Origin: Metamycoplasma canadense
Lineage (GTDB): Bacteria; Bacillota_I; Bacilli_A; Mycoplasmatales; Metamycoplasmataceae
Length of the DNA: 64,000 nt
Assembly: GCF_000828855.1 (NCBI RefSeq)
Contig: NZ_AP014631.1
Span: 434,001-498,000, forward strand
Direction: 5' to 3'
Under the pieces are notes generated by a model. It made no database searches. It had not been told where the DNA came from and worked only from the letters and a program-made list of their open reading frames with translations. Made by a program: the position numbers and the translations under genes. Below are positions 32,695 to 45,013 of the stretch, piece by piece. Every line of letters starts with the position of its first letter. Position 1 is the first letter of the stretch.

Positions 32695-32800
32695 TTATTA
32701 GAAAAAGGATCGGCATTAGCCAACCCTTTTTAATCTTAATTAAAAATAGTATAAATAAATTTTAATACATTTTATTTTTTTATTACCTAAAAAACTAAAT
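32695..32800 (-). promoter_or_regulatory. nusA leader: candidate promoter and hairpin
   Basis: On the minus strand, TATACT (around 32746-32751) fits a -10. Shortly after it, bases 32734-32700 form an 11-base stem with two wobble pairs ('aaagggttggc' with 'gccgatccttt') around TAAT, then TTTTTCTAAT. The hairpin sits between the likely transcription start and the nusA ribosome site, 25 bases before the ATG. It may be an attenuator or protect the leader; alternatively it terminates tex. Confidence 0.45.
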
Positions 32801-32827
32801 TTGTATTTTTTTTATAAAATTTTAAAA

Positions 32828-34984
32828 TTATCAAATAATTTTTCCTTGAATTTTTCGGTTTTCATAATCTATATCGATAATTTTAATATTTATATTTTCG
32901 CCTATTGAAACTAATTCACTTGGGTGATTAACGTATTGATTTTCTGATTTTTTCATATTTTTTATGTGAATTAAGACATTTTCTTTTAAACCAATATAGG
33001 CAAATAAGCCAAAATTCGTTATATTTTGAACTTGTCCTATAATTTCTTCACCAACTTTTATATCTTCAAGTTTAATAATTTTACTATTTACAATAAAACC
33101 AGGTTTATCTTCTCTAATGTCTTTACCTGGTGAAATAAGTGAATCAATAATTAAATCAACATCATATTTACTTAATGACAAATCATTACTTAGTTTTTCT
33201 TTATTAATTTCTTGAAGTTTTTTCTTATCTATATTGTAAATATCAATATCTAAAAACTTGACTATCTTGTTAGCTATTTGATATAAATCGGGATGAATGT
33301 TTGTTTGATCATAAAAATTTTCAGAATCATATATTCTTAAAAAACCAACAGATTGTTCATATGCTTTAGAACCTAAACCTTTTACTTTTTTTAATTCTAA
33401 TCTAGATTTAAATAATCCATTTTCATTACGATAATCAACAATATTTTGGGCAATAGTTTTTGATAACCCGGACACATATTCTAAAATAAATTTAGTTGCA
33501 GTATTTAAATCAACGCCAACTTGATTAACAACCTTATCAACCTTAAAAGCTAATTTATTTGCTAGTTGTTTTTGATTGATATCATGTTGATATTGACCTA
33601 CACCTAATGATTTTGGATCAATTTTTATTAACTCATTTAAAGGATCTTGAAATTTTCTTCCAATATTAATAGCAGATCTAAATTCTAATTCTAAATCAGG
33701 AAATTCTTCTTGAGCTATTTTCGAAGCTGAATAAACTGAAGCACCAACTTCACTCACAATAGCAAATTTTGTTTCTAAATTTAGATTTTTTTCTCTTCTT
33801 TTTGATAAAAATTTATCAATAAATTCTTCAGTTTCTCGACTTGCTGTACCATTACCAATCACAATTAAATCAACATTATATTTATTTAGTATTTCATGCA
33901 TTTTTTTAACTGAATCAAGGAATTTTTCATTTGAATTTGTATGTGGATAAATAATAAATCCTTCTAAATAATTTCCATTTTTATCTAACATTGCACATTT
34001 GCAACCATTTGTGTATCCAGGATCAATTGATAAAATATTTTTATTTTTTGTAGCAGGTGAAAGTAATAAATCTTCTAAATTTTGAGCAAAAACTTCAATA
34101 GCTTCTTTTTCGGCTCTTTCAAATAAATCATTTTTAATTTCTCTTATTATTGAAGGAAATATCAAACGTTCTAGAGCATCTATTATTGCTTCATTTGTAA
34201 TTTTTGCAGTTCTTTTATTTATAAAAAATTTGTTGTTTAAATAGTAAAATATTGGTTTTTTATTAAACTCTATGGTATAAGATAAAATCTTTTTTTCTTC
34301 TCCGCGCGATATAGCTAAAATTCGGTGATTAGGAATATTTTTAACCTTATCATTAAATTCATAATATTGTTTAAATGTTTGTTTTTCGTCTTCAATATTG
34401 CTTTTTTTCTTTGTTACTATCGTTCCAAAAGCTATTAATTGATTTTTAACAAATTCACGAACTGAAATATCTTGCGAAATATTTTGGGCGATAATAAATT
34501 TAGTTTGGTTTATAACTTCATCAGTTGTTTTTAAAGTATCGTCGTTAATAAATTTTTTAGCTTCTTTGTAGACATTAAAATTTTCGTCTTTGTTAGTCAT
34601 TATTAAATCTGCTAAAACGCCCAATCCTAAAGCTAAAGCCTCAGTGGCTTTTGTTTTTTTACCAATTTTAAATGGTTCATAAATATTTTCAACTTCAGCT
34701 TTTGTTTGAGCTAAATCAATTTTTCTGTTAATTTCATTGTCTAAAAGTTTCTTTTCTTCAAGAATTTTTTTAATATATTCTTTTCTTTTTAAAAGTTCAG
34801 CATCGTATTCATACAATTCACCTATTTTTGCTACTTGTTCTTCATCTAATCCGCCAGTTACTTCTTTTTTATAACGTGATATAAATGGTATTGTTGCACC
34901 ATCTTTTAATAAATTAAGAGTGTTTGTTACTTGTTGCTCGCTAATATTCATTTTTCTGGCAACATTTTTAATTGATAAATCCAT
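32828..34984 (-). CDS. tex: Tex-family RNA-binding transcriptional accessory protein
   Basis: A 718-residue Tex/YqgFc-like protein. An N-terminal helix-turn-helix region ('MNISEQQVTNTLNLLKDG'), a YqgF/RNase H-like core ('ILSIDPGYTNGCKCAMLD', 'LIVIGNGTASRE'), double HhH motifs ('NQVGVDLNTATKFILEYV', 'SRLELKKVKGLGSKAYEQS') and a C-terminal S1 domain ('IGQVQNITNFGLFAYIGL') occur in the family order. The frame ends TGA-TAA, so the last residue is Trp. Start 34984 has GGAG upstream; an in-frame ATG 24 bases earlier has none. Function in transcription elongation is suggested, not proven. Confidence 0.93.
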
Positions 34985-35146
34985 TTTACTATTTCTCCAT
35001 TTACCCAATAATCTTATATTTAGTATTTTAAATTATAAATTAAATATTTTTTCTTTAATTTTTCGCATTTTTTTTATTAAATGCTCTTTATAATTTATAT
35101 TAATAAAATTATAAATAATATATGTTTTAAATAAGGATTTTTGTCA

Positions 35147-36046
35147 ATGTTAAAAATAGGTTTAATAGCTGAATTTAATCCATTTCATAATGGGCACATT
35201 TTTTTACTTAATAAAATTAAAGAGAAATATCCTAATTCAAAAATAATTGTTGCACTTTCATCAAATTACACACAAAGAGGAGAAATAGCTTTAGTCCCAT
35301 TTACAAAGCGTAAAAAAATATGTAAAAAATTCGGTGTAAATAAGGTTATTAAATTAGATTTTGAAACTTCAACTCAAGCTGCTCACATTTTTGCAAAAGG
35401 TTCAATAGAAAAATTAAAGAAATTAAAAATAGATTTGCTTTTTTTTGGTACAACTGACACAGATGATATTAATAAATATATAAATGCTACAAAAACAATC
35501 AGTAAAAATATTGATTTATATAATCAAAAAGTTAAGTATTTTTTAAAACAAGGTAGATCATTTATTTACTCATGTTATGAAGCATTGAAGGATTTTATTT
35601 CTGAAGAAAATATACCACAAGATATTTTAGGTTTTGAATATACAAAATACATTATTAATAATAATTTAAACATTAAATTAGATTGTATTAAAAGATCAAT
35701 TGCTCATAGTAACACTGAAACTAATGGCGTTTATGCTTCGGGTACAAAATTGCGTTCAATGATTAAAGAAAATAAGGATATTTCTTTATTTTCTCCTCTT
35801 AAAATAAAGAAATTTAAAAAAATAGAAAACACATATTTAAAATTTAAAAAAATAGTGAAAAAAATGTCTACAACTAAACTTTCAAAAATAGCATTGATGT
35901 CTGAGGGGATGGAAAATTTATTTAAAAAAAATATTGAAGCTAAATCATACGATGAGTTTATACAGTTATGTACTTCAAAAAGATATACTTCTTCAAGAAT
36001 AAAAAGAGTATATTTATATGTATTGAAAAAGAAATATAAAAAATAA
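35147..36046 (+). CDS. tRNA(Met) cytidine acetate ligase-like nucleotidyltransferase (TmcAL/YlbM family)
   Basis: A 299-residue protein with a nucleotidyltransferase Rossmann start: 'GLIAEFNPFHNGHIFLLNKI' contains the HxGH motif (His-Asn-Gly-His), followed by 'VALSSNYTQRGEIALVPF'. Family members in Bacillus (TmcAL, formerly YlbM) make N4-acetylcytidine at the wobble position of elongator tRNA(Met) using acetate and ATP. This version lacks ~100 C-terminal residues of the usual ~400, so full activity is not assured. The start is the ATG at 35147 downstream of 'aaggat'; a TTG at 35141 is possible. It ends in a bidirectional terminator. Confidence 0.8.
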   Translation: MLKIGLIAEFNPFHNGHIFLLNKIKEKYPNSKIIVALSSNYTQRGEIALVPFTKRKKICKKFGVNKVIKLDFETSTQAAHIFAKGSIEKLKKLKIDLLFFGTTDTDDINKYINATKTISKNIDLYNQKVKYFLKQGRSFIYSCYEALKDFISEENIPQDILGFEYTKYIINNNLNIKLDCIKRSIAHSNTETNGVYASGTKLRSMIKENKDISLFSPLKIKKFKKIENTYLKFKKIVKKMSTTKLSKIALMSEGMENLFKKNIEAKSYDEFIQLCTSKRYTSSRIKRVYLYVLKKKYKK

Positions 36047-36074
36047 GGTTTGCATTTTTTGCTTACCTTATTTT
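36040..36074. terminator. Bidirectional terminator
   Basis: Ten-base stem 'aaaataaggt'/'accttatttt' (36040-36049 with 36065-36074) with T-rich tails both ways, between converging genes. Confidence 0.8.
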
Positions 36075-37003
36075 AAATTCTTAAATTTTTCTGTAGCATT
36101 AATTAATGCTTTTGCAATTTCATCTTCTTTTGATGAATGACCTGCAATTACAAAGTTTAATTCTGAATTATTTAATTTTTTGTGCAATAAATAAGCACAT
36201 TCAGGGCGACAATCCATATCATAACGCCCATGAATAATAATTGTTGGAATATTTTTAATTTTTTCAATGTTATTTAGAATATAGTTATCTTCTAAAAAAA
36301 TATGATTAATAAAATAGTGATTTTCTAATCTTGCAAGCTCTAAATTTGATTTGTTGTTTGATAAAACTTCTTCTATTTCTGCAATAGGGTGCATTGTTAT
36401 TAGACCTAATTCTCATTTAGCTCAATGATAAGCTGCCTTATAAGCGATATTTAAATCTTTACTATTTAAATATTTGTTATATGCCTTAATTAAGTCATTT
36501 CTTTCGTTTTCTTTAACAAATGAAGAAAACTCTTCATATGCTTCTGGAAAATAAAATGAAGCACCTTTTTGATATAAATATTCATCATCTTCAGATCTAC
36601 CTAAAAAAATTCCTCTTAAAATCATTCCCTTAACACTTTTTGGAAAATTAATAGCATAAATTAAGCTTAACGTTGAACCTCATGATCCTCCGAAAAGAAT
36701 TCATTTTTCAATACCTATATGTTTTCTTAATTTTTCTATATCATTAACTAAATCTAGTGTTGTATTTTCTTTTATTTCTGCTGACGGGATTGACTTACCG
36801 CATCCTCTTTGGTCAAATAAAATAATACGGTAATATTTGGGATCAAAATATTGTCGGCTTGATTCTGAAATTCCTCCCCCTGGACCTCCGTGGATGAACA
36901 AAATTGGTTCTCCATTCGGATTACCAACTTCTTCATAATAAATTTCATGAATATCACTTACTTTTAAATAACCTATTTTATAAGGTTGAATTGGTTCAAA
37001 CAT
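36068..37003 (-). CDS. pip: Proline iminopeptidase
   Basis: A 311-residue alpha/beta-hydrolase (peptidase family S33) removing N-terminal proline. Oxyanion region 'FIHGGPGGGIS', nucleophile Ser107 in 'FGGSWGSTLSLIYA', Asp in 'IIHGRYDMDCRPE' and His in 'FVIAGHSSKED' follow the family layout. Trp codons 101, 108 and others are TGA. It is downstream of the LD-carboxypeptidase gene with a gap of ~19 bases, so both peptidases are probably one transcript. ATG at 37003 follows 'gaggagtaaact'. Confidence 0.93.
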
Positions 37004-37022
37004 AGTTTACTCCTCTTATTAA

Positions 37023-38087
37023 TTAATTAAATTGATTTTTGAAATTTGTAATTGTTTGATTTTCGATATCAATTTCAATTTTGCTTAGTAATTGCAAAAT
37101 CATTTTAGGATAAGCATGTCCGATATTGATATTATAAACAACAGATAAATTTGGAAATTGTGAAAAAAATTTAGTAAATAAATTCTTGTATTCAAAGAAA
37201 AAAGTTTCATTTTGAGGCTTACCAATAATAACTCCTGTTAATTGATTAAAACAGCCAGTTTCTGATATTTTTTGTAGCATTTCTTTAATTTCTTTAGCAT
37301 AACTTTTAAGTTCGGATGTTTCAAGTAATAAAATTTTGTTTTTAAAATCTGTTTTTTCAGTAAATAAATTATATTTTTGATTAATTTTTATTTCATCTTC
37401 ATTAATAAATAATTCAGATATACTTTCTAGACAACCGCCAATTAAAATTCCTGAAAATTTATTTTTTCCTTGAATTGATAAATAGCCATATTTTTCTTTA
37501 TGAGCTAATCTAGGAATATTAATTTGATCAGCTCCAAAAGAGTTTCTTTCTTCATATCAAAATTTACTTGGTTTATATACAATTTTACCTTCTTTAAAAA
37601 GGCTTAAAAATGCCTTTTTTGAGTATTCAAGCATTGATGAATCGAGTTCTGCAATATCTGGTAAAAAAGATTGTCCATAAAAACTAGAAATTCCTAACAT
37701 ATTAAACATTAAATGATTTATTGTACTGTCTGAATATCCTAAAAAAATTTTGTTTGTATTTTTAATTATTGATAAATATTCTTTATTTTCAAGTATATAA
37801 GGAATAGTTTTATAAGTATCAAAGCCGCCTATTGCACTTAATATCATTGAAGTATCTTCATCCTTGAAAGCTCAAATAAGATCATTAGCTCTTTCTTGTG
37901 GATTATTTTTAATAAATTCAATTCCTTTTAGAGCATTTGGTGAAAATTTAGTTCGCAAACCCATATCATTTAATCTTTTTAATCCAATTTCTAAAGAATG
38001 CCTGCAATATTTTTCTCCTAAAAGTCCAGATGATAAACTAACAATTGTTACAGTATCTCCTTCTTTTAATTTTTTAACTTTTTTCAT
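37023..38087 (-). CDS. S66-family LD-carboxypeptidase-like protein (MccF/LdcA family)
   Basis: A 354-residue Ser-Glu-His peptidase. Conserved residues are readable: 'VTIVSLSSGLLG' at the N-terminus, nucleophile Ser119 in 'IFLGYSDSTINH', Glu in 'ILLLETSELKSYA' and His in 'NINIGHAYPK'. Family members cleave muropeptides (LdcA) or inactivate microcin C7 (MccF). Mycoplasmas have no peptidoglycan, so a MccF-type or general peptidase role is more plausible. Start 38087 is preceded by 'gaagggaataaat'; an in-frame ATG 15 bases earlier is less likely. Confidence 0.85.
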
Positions 38088-38189
38088 ATTTATTCCCTTC
38101 ATTTTATGATTTTGTAAAAATTATACTAATTTTAAAAAAGAAAAGAACCTAATAAATTTAATCCTTAAAACAAAAAATATTAAATTTTT

Positions 38190-39101
38190 TTATTTGATTG
38201 TTATTTTTTTAAATAAAGATGATATTAGATCTTTAAAATGAATTTCTAAATCATTTTCATTTGTATCTTTACTGTATGAATAGGTATGTAATAATCTAGT
38301 TTTAGAAGATAAGATATCACGAGTTGAAGAAATCAATGTTGGATTTTTTTTATGATTTCGATTGCTAATAATGTTAATTAAAAAATCGAAAAATCATTCA
38401 GCTTTATAACCTAAAGTTAGATTTGAAATTACTAAAATTTGAACTTTATTTAAATATGTCATAATTGATGATTTTTCATCTTTATTAATATTTAGGTAAT
38501 TATATAAATCATTAGCATTTAAATATGCAACAGTCTTGTTTAGTTTTATCCCATTTAAAATACAAATATATTTTAAAATATCATTAATTATTGAACTTTG
38601 TGAACCTCAAAATCATATGTTTGAATTGAAGGCACCTTTTGAAAAAATATTTGTTAAAATTTCTTTATTTGTTTCATTTTCAGGTGTTGAAATCATTTGG
38701 TTTAAGTAATTTTTTATTGTTTTTTTTAAATTTGAAAAAACCGAAGTATTTTTTTCTGTCTCAAAATATTCCTGAATATTAGGATCGAGTTCTGTAATTG
38801 CTGTTAATCAAAAATTATCAAGCACTTTATATTTTTGAAATTCTTGATTTTTAGAAAAATCTTCAGATAAAAAACCATAAATATCGACATATAATTCATA
38901 ATTTGGTTTTGTGTTATTTGTAACAATAAAATCATGGTATCTTTGTAAAATACCCATGCCTTTTTGAATTTGATAATCATTTAAGTTTAATCTTTTAATT
39001 TCATCTTGAATAAAATCTTTTGATAAAACTTCTTCTTTTAATTTATTAGCATTAATTTCAAGGTTATTAGTGAAAACAAAATCCAAAATTTTTTTATCCA
39101 T
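38190..39101 (-). CDS. Primosomal DnaI-like helicase loader, ATPase motifs degenerate
   Basis: A 303-residue protein located directly after a DnaB/DnaD-like gene, the usual dnaB-dnaI order of Firmicutes. The N-terminal domain 'RYHDFIVTNN' and the flow of the C-terminal half resemble DnaI, which loads the replicative helicase. Where Walker A is expected the sequence is 'NIWFWGSQSSIINDIL' with no GKT, and where Walker B is expected it is 'VQILVISNLTLGYKAEWFF' with no acidic pair. It therefore appears to have lost ATP hydrolysis. Assignment is by position and partial similarity. Confidence 0.6.
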
Positions 39102-39119
39102 TTTTTACCTACTTTTTTA

Positions 39120-39998
39120 TTAATCATCTCAATTTAGAGGATCATCAATATTGTTATTAAAATTATTTATTTTTTTATCTATTCAGTTATTTTTAATATT
39201 GCATGAGTTTCTTTTAACATTTATCGCTTGGCTTAGTTCAATATCTATTAGATTGGCTTCAAATAAATTTCTTTTTGCAAAATCGTTTGCAATTTTTTCA
39301 ATATAATTACATACAATTGAATTATTTATTGAAATAGAATATTGAATAAATAAATTTATAGCTTTATTATCAAAATTTAATTGTTTAATTTTTTTTAACA
39401 TAAAAATTTGAGTAGGGCTTAATTCTCTTTTTGTAAAATGATGAATATATTTTTCAGGGCTTAAATTATTTAATAGCTCATCTTCATTAATAATTGTAAA
39501 ATCAAAATCATCATTTTTGGTTTCTATTTTTATTGATTTGCCAAAAACATCAAAAAAGTTTTTAGATACATCATTTATGTTGTTTTCATCATAAGAATAA
39601 ATCGCATTTTCATTAATTAAATCATTAAATTTATTTTCACCTAATTTAGATTTTAAAATAGAAGAAACAAGAATATTATTTGAAATTTCATTAGCATTTA
39701 AAGGTTTAATTAATTTAAAAATTAAATTTCCATTTTTATCTTGAAAAGTTTTTAATAATCCTATTCCTTCTAAAATTTCTTTTGTTTTATTAATTTGTTC
39801 TTCATCCAATACTAAAAATTCAGAGGTTTCTAATAAATCATGTTTTTTAATTTTATTTGTATTATGTAAATCATATAAATGATGATAAAAAGCAATACCT
39901 AAACTACCAATAATTGGAGAATAAAGTTTTCTTAAATTTATTAAATCTTTTGAACTGATATCATAAGGATTATCAATATAAAAATTTAGATATTTCAT
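39120..39998 (-). CDS. DnaB-type replication initiation/membrane attachment protein
   Basis: A 292-residue protein with the Firmicute DnaB/DnaD domain pattern: 'LINLRKLYSPIIGSLGIAFYHHLYDLH' at the N-terminus is the classic start of the replication initiation and membrane attachment family. 'LSPEKYIHHFTKRELSPTQIFMLKKI' corresponds to the DnaD-like C-terminal region. Two Trp near the end are TGA-encoded. The DnaI-like gene begins 18 bases downstream. The strong ribosome site 'aaaggaggataa' precedes the ATG. Confidence 0.75.
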
Positions 39999-40000
39999 TT

Positions 40001-40395
40001 ATCCTCCTTTTTTTAAAAATATATAATTGTAAAAATGAATTTTTGCGTCTTGGAAATAATTTTATGAGACTAATTCAACAATAAGTCTCAAATTTTTTTA
40101 TAATCAAAAAAATTGTAAAATTTAATATATTTTATAAACAAATTATTTTTTTGTTTATCTTCTAGAAATAAGATTTTTTTTAAAAATAAAACTAGTTTTC
40201 TACATTAAATTGTTAATAAAATTTGATATTTAATCCTAATAAATAGACTAAAAAAATAATTTATAAAAAAATCTTTAAAATTTAAGATGAAAACAAATTT
40301 AATATTTATTTTTACTTATATTAATAATTTTTATTAAAAATTAAGAATTGAAATTTTTTATAAAAAAGTTTTTTTAAAAAAAGAAATAAAAAAAA
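40001..40395. other. A/T-rich intergenic region between dnaB-like gene and tRNA-Ser
   Basis: About 395 bases with no coding frame. It contains the minus-strand promoter area of the dnaB-like gene and, on the plus strand, TATAAT (40022-40027) followed by a hairpin 'TGAGACT'/'AGTCTCA' (40065-40071 with 40084-40090) and a T run. The rest shows only simple A/T runs. Confidence 0.5.
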
Positions 40396-40489
40396 TGGCG
40401 GGTAAGAGAGGATTTGAACCTCCGCGGGTGCTTTATACACCCCTACAGTCTTAGCAGGACCGCCTCTTCGACCACTTGAGTACTTACCC
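40396..40489 (-). tRNA. tRNA-Ser (anticodon GCT)
   Basis: A 94-base class II tRNA on the minus strand with encoded CCA. Acceptor GGGTAAG pairs with CTTACCC, anticodon stem CGGTC/GACTG encloses loop CTGCTAA, giving anticodon GCT (codons AGC/AGU). The T-arm 'GGTTCAAATCC' and a long variable arm fit serine. Confidence 0.95.
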
Positions 40490-40564
40490 GTACTTTTGCA
40501 TGAATATTATACACTAAAATTGTTAAAATAAAAAAATAAGAAAAACTATTTCTTATATTATTTT

Positions 40565-41326
40565 TTAATCTTTAGGATAAATATTGCGTAAATCTTCTTT
40601 TCAAATTCCTATTTCTTTTTCTCTTGCTTCTTTTTCGGCATTTTTTATATAGTGATAAAAATTATCATTATTGCTATAAAAAAGATTTTTTTTGTCTAAT
40701 GAAATATATGCAACCTTACTATATCCATTAATAACTAATTCTTTATTTAAACAAATAAATTTTCCATCCTTATTAAGCACTATAATAATGGCTACAATTC
40801 TATTAAATTTATCGTAAAAATATTTATTTTTTTCTTTATTTTTAATGCTTTTTGTTGTTTGAGGAATAACTCAAATTTTCTTTGCATTTTTTAATTTATC
40901 AGAAGTAAAATTTTTTGCAATTTTTCCATATTTATATTGAATTCCATTTGTGGGCTCAAAAATATTATTAATTTTTTTTGATGTTTCAGGTGTGTCAATT
41001 CCAAAAAATCTAAATTTTGATTTTTCATTATTGTTTTTTATATTTTCTAAAAAAGCCGTATCACCATCATTAACAACAACTAATTTTACTTCTGTTGCTT
41101 TTTGTTCTTGAAAAAAATTGGAAATATAATAGTCTTTTTTATTAATAATAATCTTATTTTCTTCATTTAATAAATAAATTTCATCATTTGTTTTAGTTTT
41201 ATTATTAATTTCGTTTTTATTAATAATTTGAAAGTCGTTTTTTTCTTCACATTGAATTAAACATATTGTTGATAAAGGAATTAATGATGTTAATGTGAAA
41301 CTTAAAATAATTTTTTTTGTTTTCAT
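40565..41326 (-). CDS. Thermonuclease-family (SNase-like) lipoprotein
   Basis: A 253-residue secreted nuclease anchored by lipid. The signal peptide ends at Cys26 ('TICLIQCEE'), a relaxed lipobox. The staphylococcal nuclease core is readable: 'VVVNDGDTAF', 'SKFRFFGIDTPETSKK', 'GKIAKNF' and 'YYDKFNRIVAIIIV'-type sequence, matching calcium-binding Asp, catalytic Arg and the D-x-x-x-R loop of SNase. It would degrade DNA/RNA at the cell surface for precursor scavenging. It begins 3 bases after the aldolase stop, so it is in the same operon. A second, more divergent paralogue is at 52700-53665. Confidence 0.85.
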
Positions 41327-41329
41327 ATT

Positions 41330-42172
41330 CTAATATTTTTTTAATATTTCTATTGTTTTATTAAATATTGCTTCATTAGATAAAGAATAAAGTTTTCTTG
41401 GGTTGTAATTTTTGTTTTTCATTACATCATTATTCTTTATAAAATCACTTAAAGCTTTAGCGTTAGCTATCTGAATTTCAGTATTAAAATTAATTTTACT
41501 AATTCCTAATTTGATGCATTTTTTTATGTCTTCTTCAGAAATACCTGACCCACCGTGTAAAACAAGCGGAATTTTTAGATTGTTATTAATTTCCTTTAGT
41601 AAATCAAAATTTATTCCATCTCAATTTTTTGGATATTCGCCATGTATGTTTCCTATGCCAACAGCTAACATATCAACATTAATATTTTTAAATGCTATTG
41701 CTTCTTCTAATTTTGTATACATAATATTAGAAAAAACACCATCCTCAGATCCGCCGATTCTCCCAATTTCACATTCAAGTGAGATATTTTTTATCGAACA
41801 AATTTTTTGAATTTTTTTTGATAAATTTAAATTTTGGATAAATGGTAGTTTGCTCCCATCGAACATAATAGAAGTAAAATTAGCTTCAATAGCTTTTAAA
41901 CAATCTTCATAATTTCCGTGATCTAAATGTAAAACAACTGGTATTTCAATTTTTAATTCATCTATTAAGGAAGTTACAATATTATAAACAACCTTATATC
42001 CTCCAAAATAATTTGAAGCAGACGGACTTACTCCTAAAATGATCGGTTTTTTTAAGAAGTTGGCTGCTAATAATACATTTTTAGTTCATTCTAAATTATT
42101 TATGTTGATATGAATAAGAACTTCTTTATTTTTATAAGCTTTTTTTATAATTTCTTTAGCGTTAACTAACAT
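41330..42172 (-). CDS. fba: Class II fructose-bisphosphate aldolase
   Basis: A 280-residue zinc-dependent aldolase. Metal ligands and motifs are visible: 'VLHLDHGNYEDCLKAI', 'ISLECEIGRIGGSED', 'IGNIHGEYPKNW' and 'LVLHGGSGISEEDI'. N-terminal 'AKEIIKKAYKNKEVLIHINI' matches the family start (usually ...YAVGAFNI), altered at the last residues. It could also be a related tagatose-bisphosphate aldolase; sequence alone does not separate them. In arginine fermenters it probably serves anabolic hexose/triose interconversion. The nuclease lipoprotein follows by 3 bases. Frame contains TGA-encoded Trp. Confidence 0.9.
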
Positions 42173-42180
42173 AATTAAAT

Positions 42181-42212
42181 AAAAAACTAGTTAACTAAAA
42201 AAACTAGTTTTT
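42181..42212 (-). terminator. Terminator overlapping the rpoE stop codon
   Basis: Stem 'aaaaactag'/'ctagttttt' (42182-42190 with 42204-42212). The rpoE TAG stop (42204-42206) lies inside the stem. Confidence 0.7.
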
Positions 42213-42470
42213 AAAATCTGGTCTAATTGTTGTTCAACTTCCATCAACATTACGGAAAAATTTACCATCAATTGTTAATAAACGGTATAGTTCTCCACGT
42301 TTTCTTATTAAAATTTCTTCATCCGAAACTGTTTCACTAGTTTCGCTTCTTCATCTTTCAAATAAAATTTCTTTTATTGAATTAAAAAGTTCCGAAAAAT
42401 CTAGATTTTGATTATTTTTTAAATTTTCTTCAGCAACATCTAATAAGGTTTTATATTCGTTTTGATTCAT
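42204..42470 (-). CDS. rpoE: RNA polymerase delta subunit (HARE-HTH domain)
   Basis: An 88-residue protein too short to have been obvious. It shows the N-terminal HARE-HTH domain of the delta subunit: 'FSELFNSIKEILFERW', 'SDEEILIRKRGELYRLLTIDG' and the conserved 'NVDGSWTTIRPDF'. The acidic C-terminal tail of Bacillus RpoE (about 80 residues) is absent, as in other mycoplasmas. Delta binds RNA polymerase and increases promoter selectivity and recycling. ATG at 42470 follows 'aggaggagttta'. Divergent from arcA, with 388 bases between. Confidence 0.85.
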
Positions 42471-44091
<1,621 letters not shown>

Positions 44092-44130
44092 TAATTACTA
44101 TTTATAAAATTAATTAAATTTTATATATTA

Positions 44131-44165
44131 AAAATCCCCTAATATATTTTTATTGGGGGATTTTT
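44131..44165 (+). terminator. Terminator of arcA
   Basis: Nine-base stem 'aaaatcccc'/'ggggatttt' (44131-44139 with 44156-44164) followed by a T run. Confidence 0.85.
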
Positions 44166-44269
44166 TTATTTAACTATTTTAAAAATAAAGTTAATTTAAT
44201 AAGCTAAAAATAAGAAATATTTGTTGTTTTTAGCAATTTTTTGATACTTTTTCTATTTTTTATATAACG

Positions 44270-44714
44270 ATGGATAACAACAAAAAAAGAAAAGTTAAAG
44301 AAAAAATGAAATTTTTTAGTGAATTTAGTAAAAAAAATGAAGATAAAAAACTAGAAGCGTGTTCAGGTTGTAGACAAAATTAAAGGTAAATAAAAAACAA
44401 AACAATTAGAACACCAACACCAACACCACCAACAACAACAACCAATTAATATTGCTTTAAATTAAACTTGAACCAATGTAATATTTTGCCCTTTTTAAGG
44501 ATTGAAATTAAATATATTTACAATTTTCAGTTTATTAGGTATTAAAGTTTTAGGTATAATTTTGGTTTAATTGTTATTTCTAAAGCTAAAAAATCTGCCA
44601 GTAAAGGATTGGTAATTGTTATAACACGTCTTGGTATTTAGTTATTATGAATCATAAATATTGTAGTTCTAATAGGTAGTAAAATTATACTTACGCGTAC
44701 TCATGCTTTTTAGT
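44270..44714 (+). pseudogene. Remnant of a small membrane protein gene
   Basis: The first segment reads 37 codons from an ATG at 44270 and ends with 'EACSGCRQN' before TAA. After a His/Gln-coding simple repeat (caacaccaacaccaac...), one frame gives 'FTIFSLLGIKVLGIILV', and after a one-base shift another gives 'ISKAKKSASKGLVIVITR' and 'IVVLIGSKIILTRTHAF', interrupted by stop codons. The pieces look like hydrophobic helices of one decayed protein with frameshifts and nonsense changes. No family recognised. The first 37 codons might still be a tiny gene but lack a ribosome site. Confidence 0.5.
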
Positions 44715-44977
44715 AAACAATAACCTTAATATTTTAAATTTATATGAATTAAGAAAATAAAAAATATTTTTATGACTATAATAAACTATTAAGTTATCAA
44801 ATTACCTGGTTTAATCTTTAGTGTTAGTATAAAAAAATAAAAAATTTTACTTTTTTATCTTATTTTTAAATTTCAGATTGTATTACATTGCTATAAAAAC
44901 CTTAATTAGGGTTTAACATTTTGCTATGATAAAATGTTTATTTATATGGCACGATACTATTTTATTATTAAATTGAT

Positions 44978-45006
44978 TTTACAAAATATTTATTTTATGT
45001 TACAAT
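44978..45006 (+). promoter_or_regulatory. Candidate rpsB promoter
   Basis: TTTACA (44978-44983), 17-base spacer, TACAAT (45001-45006). This would give a ~160-base 5' leader before the rpsB ATG. Confidence 0.55.
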
Positions 45007-45013
45007 AAATAAG

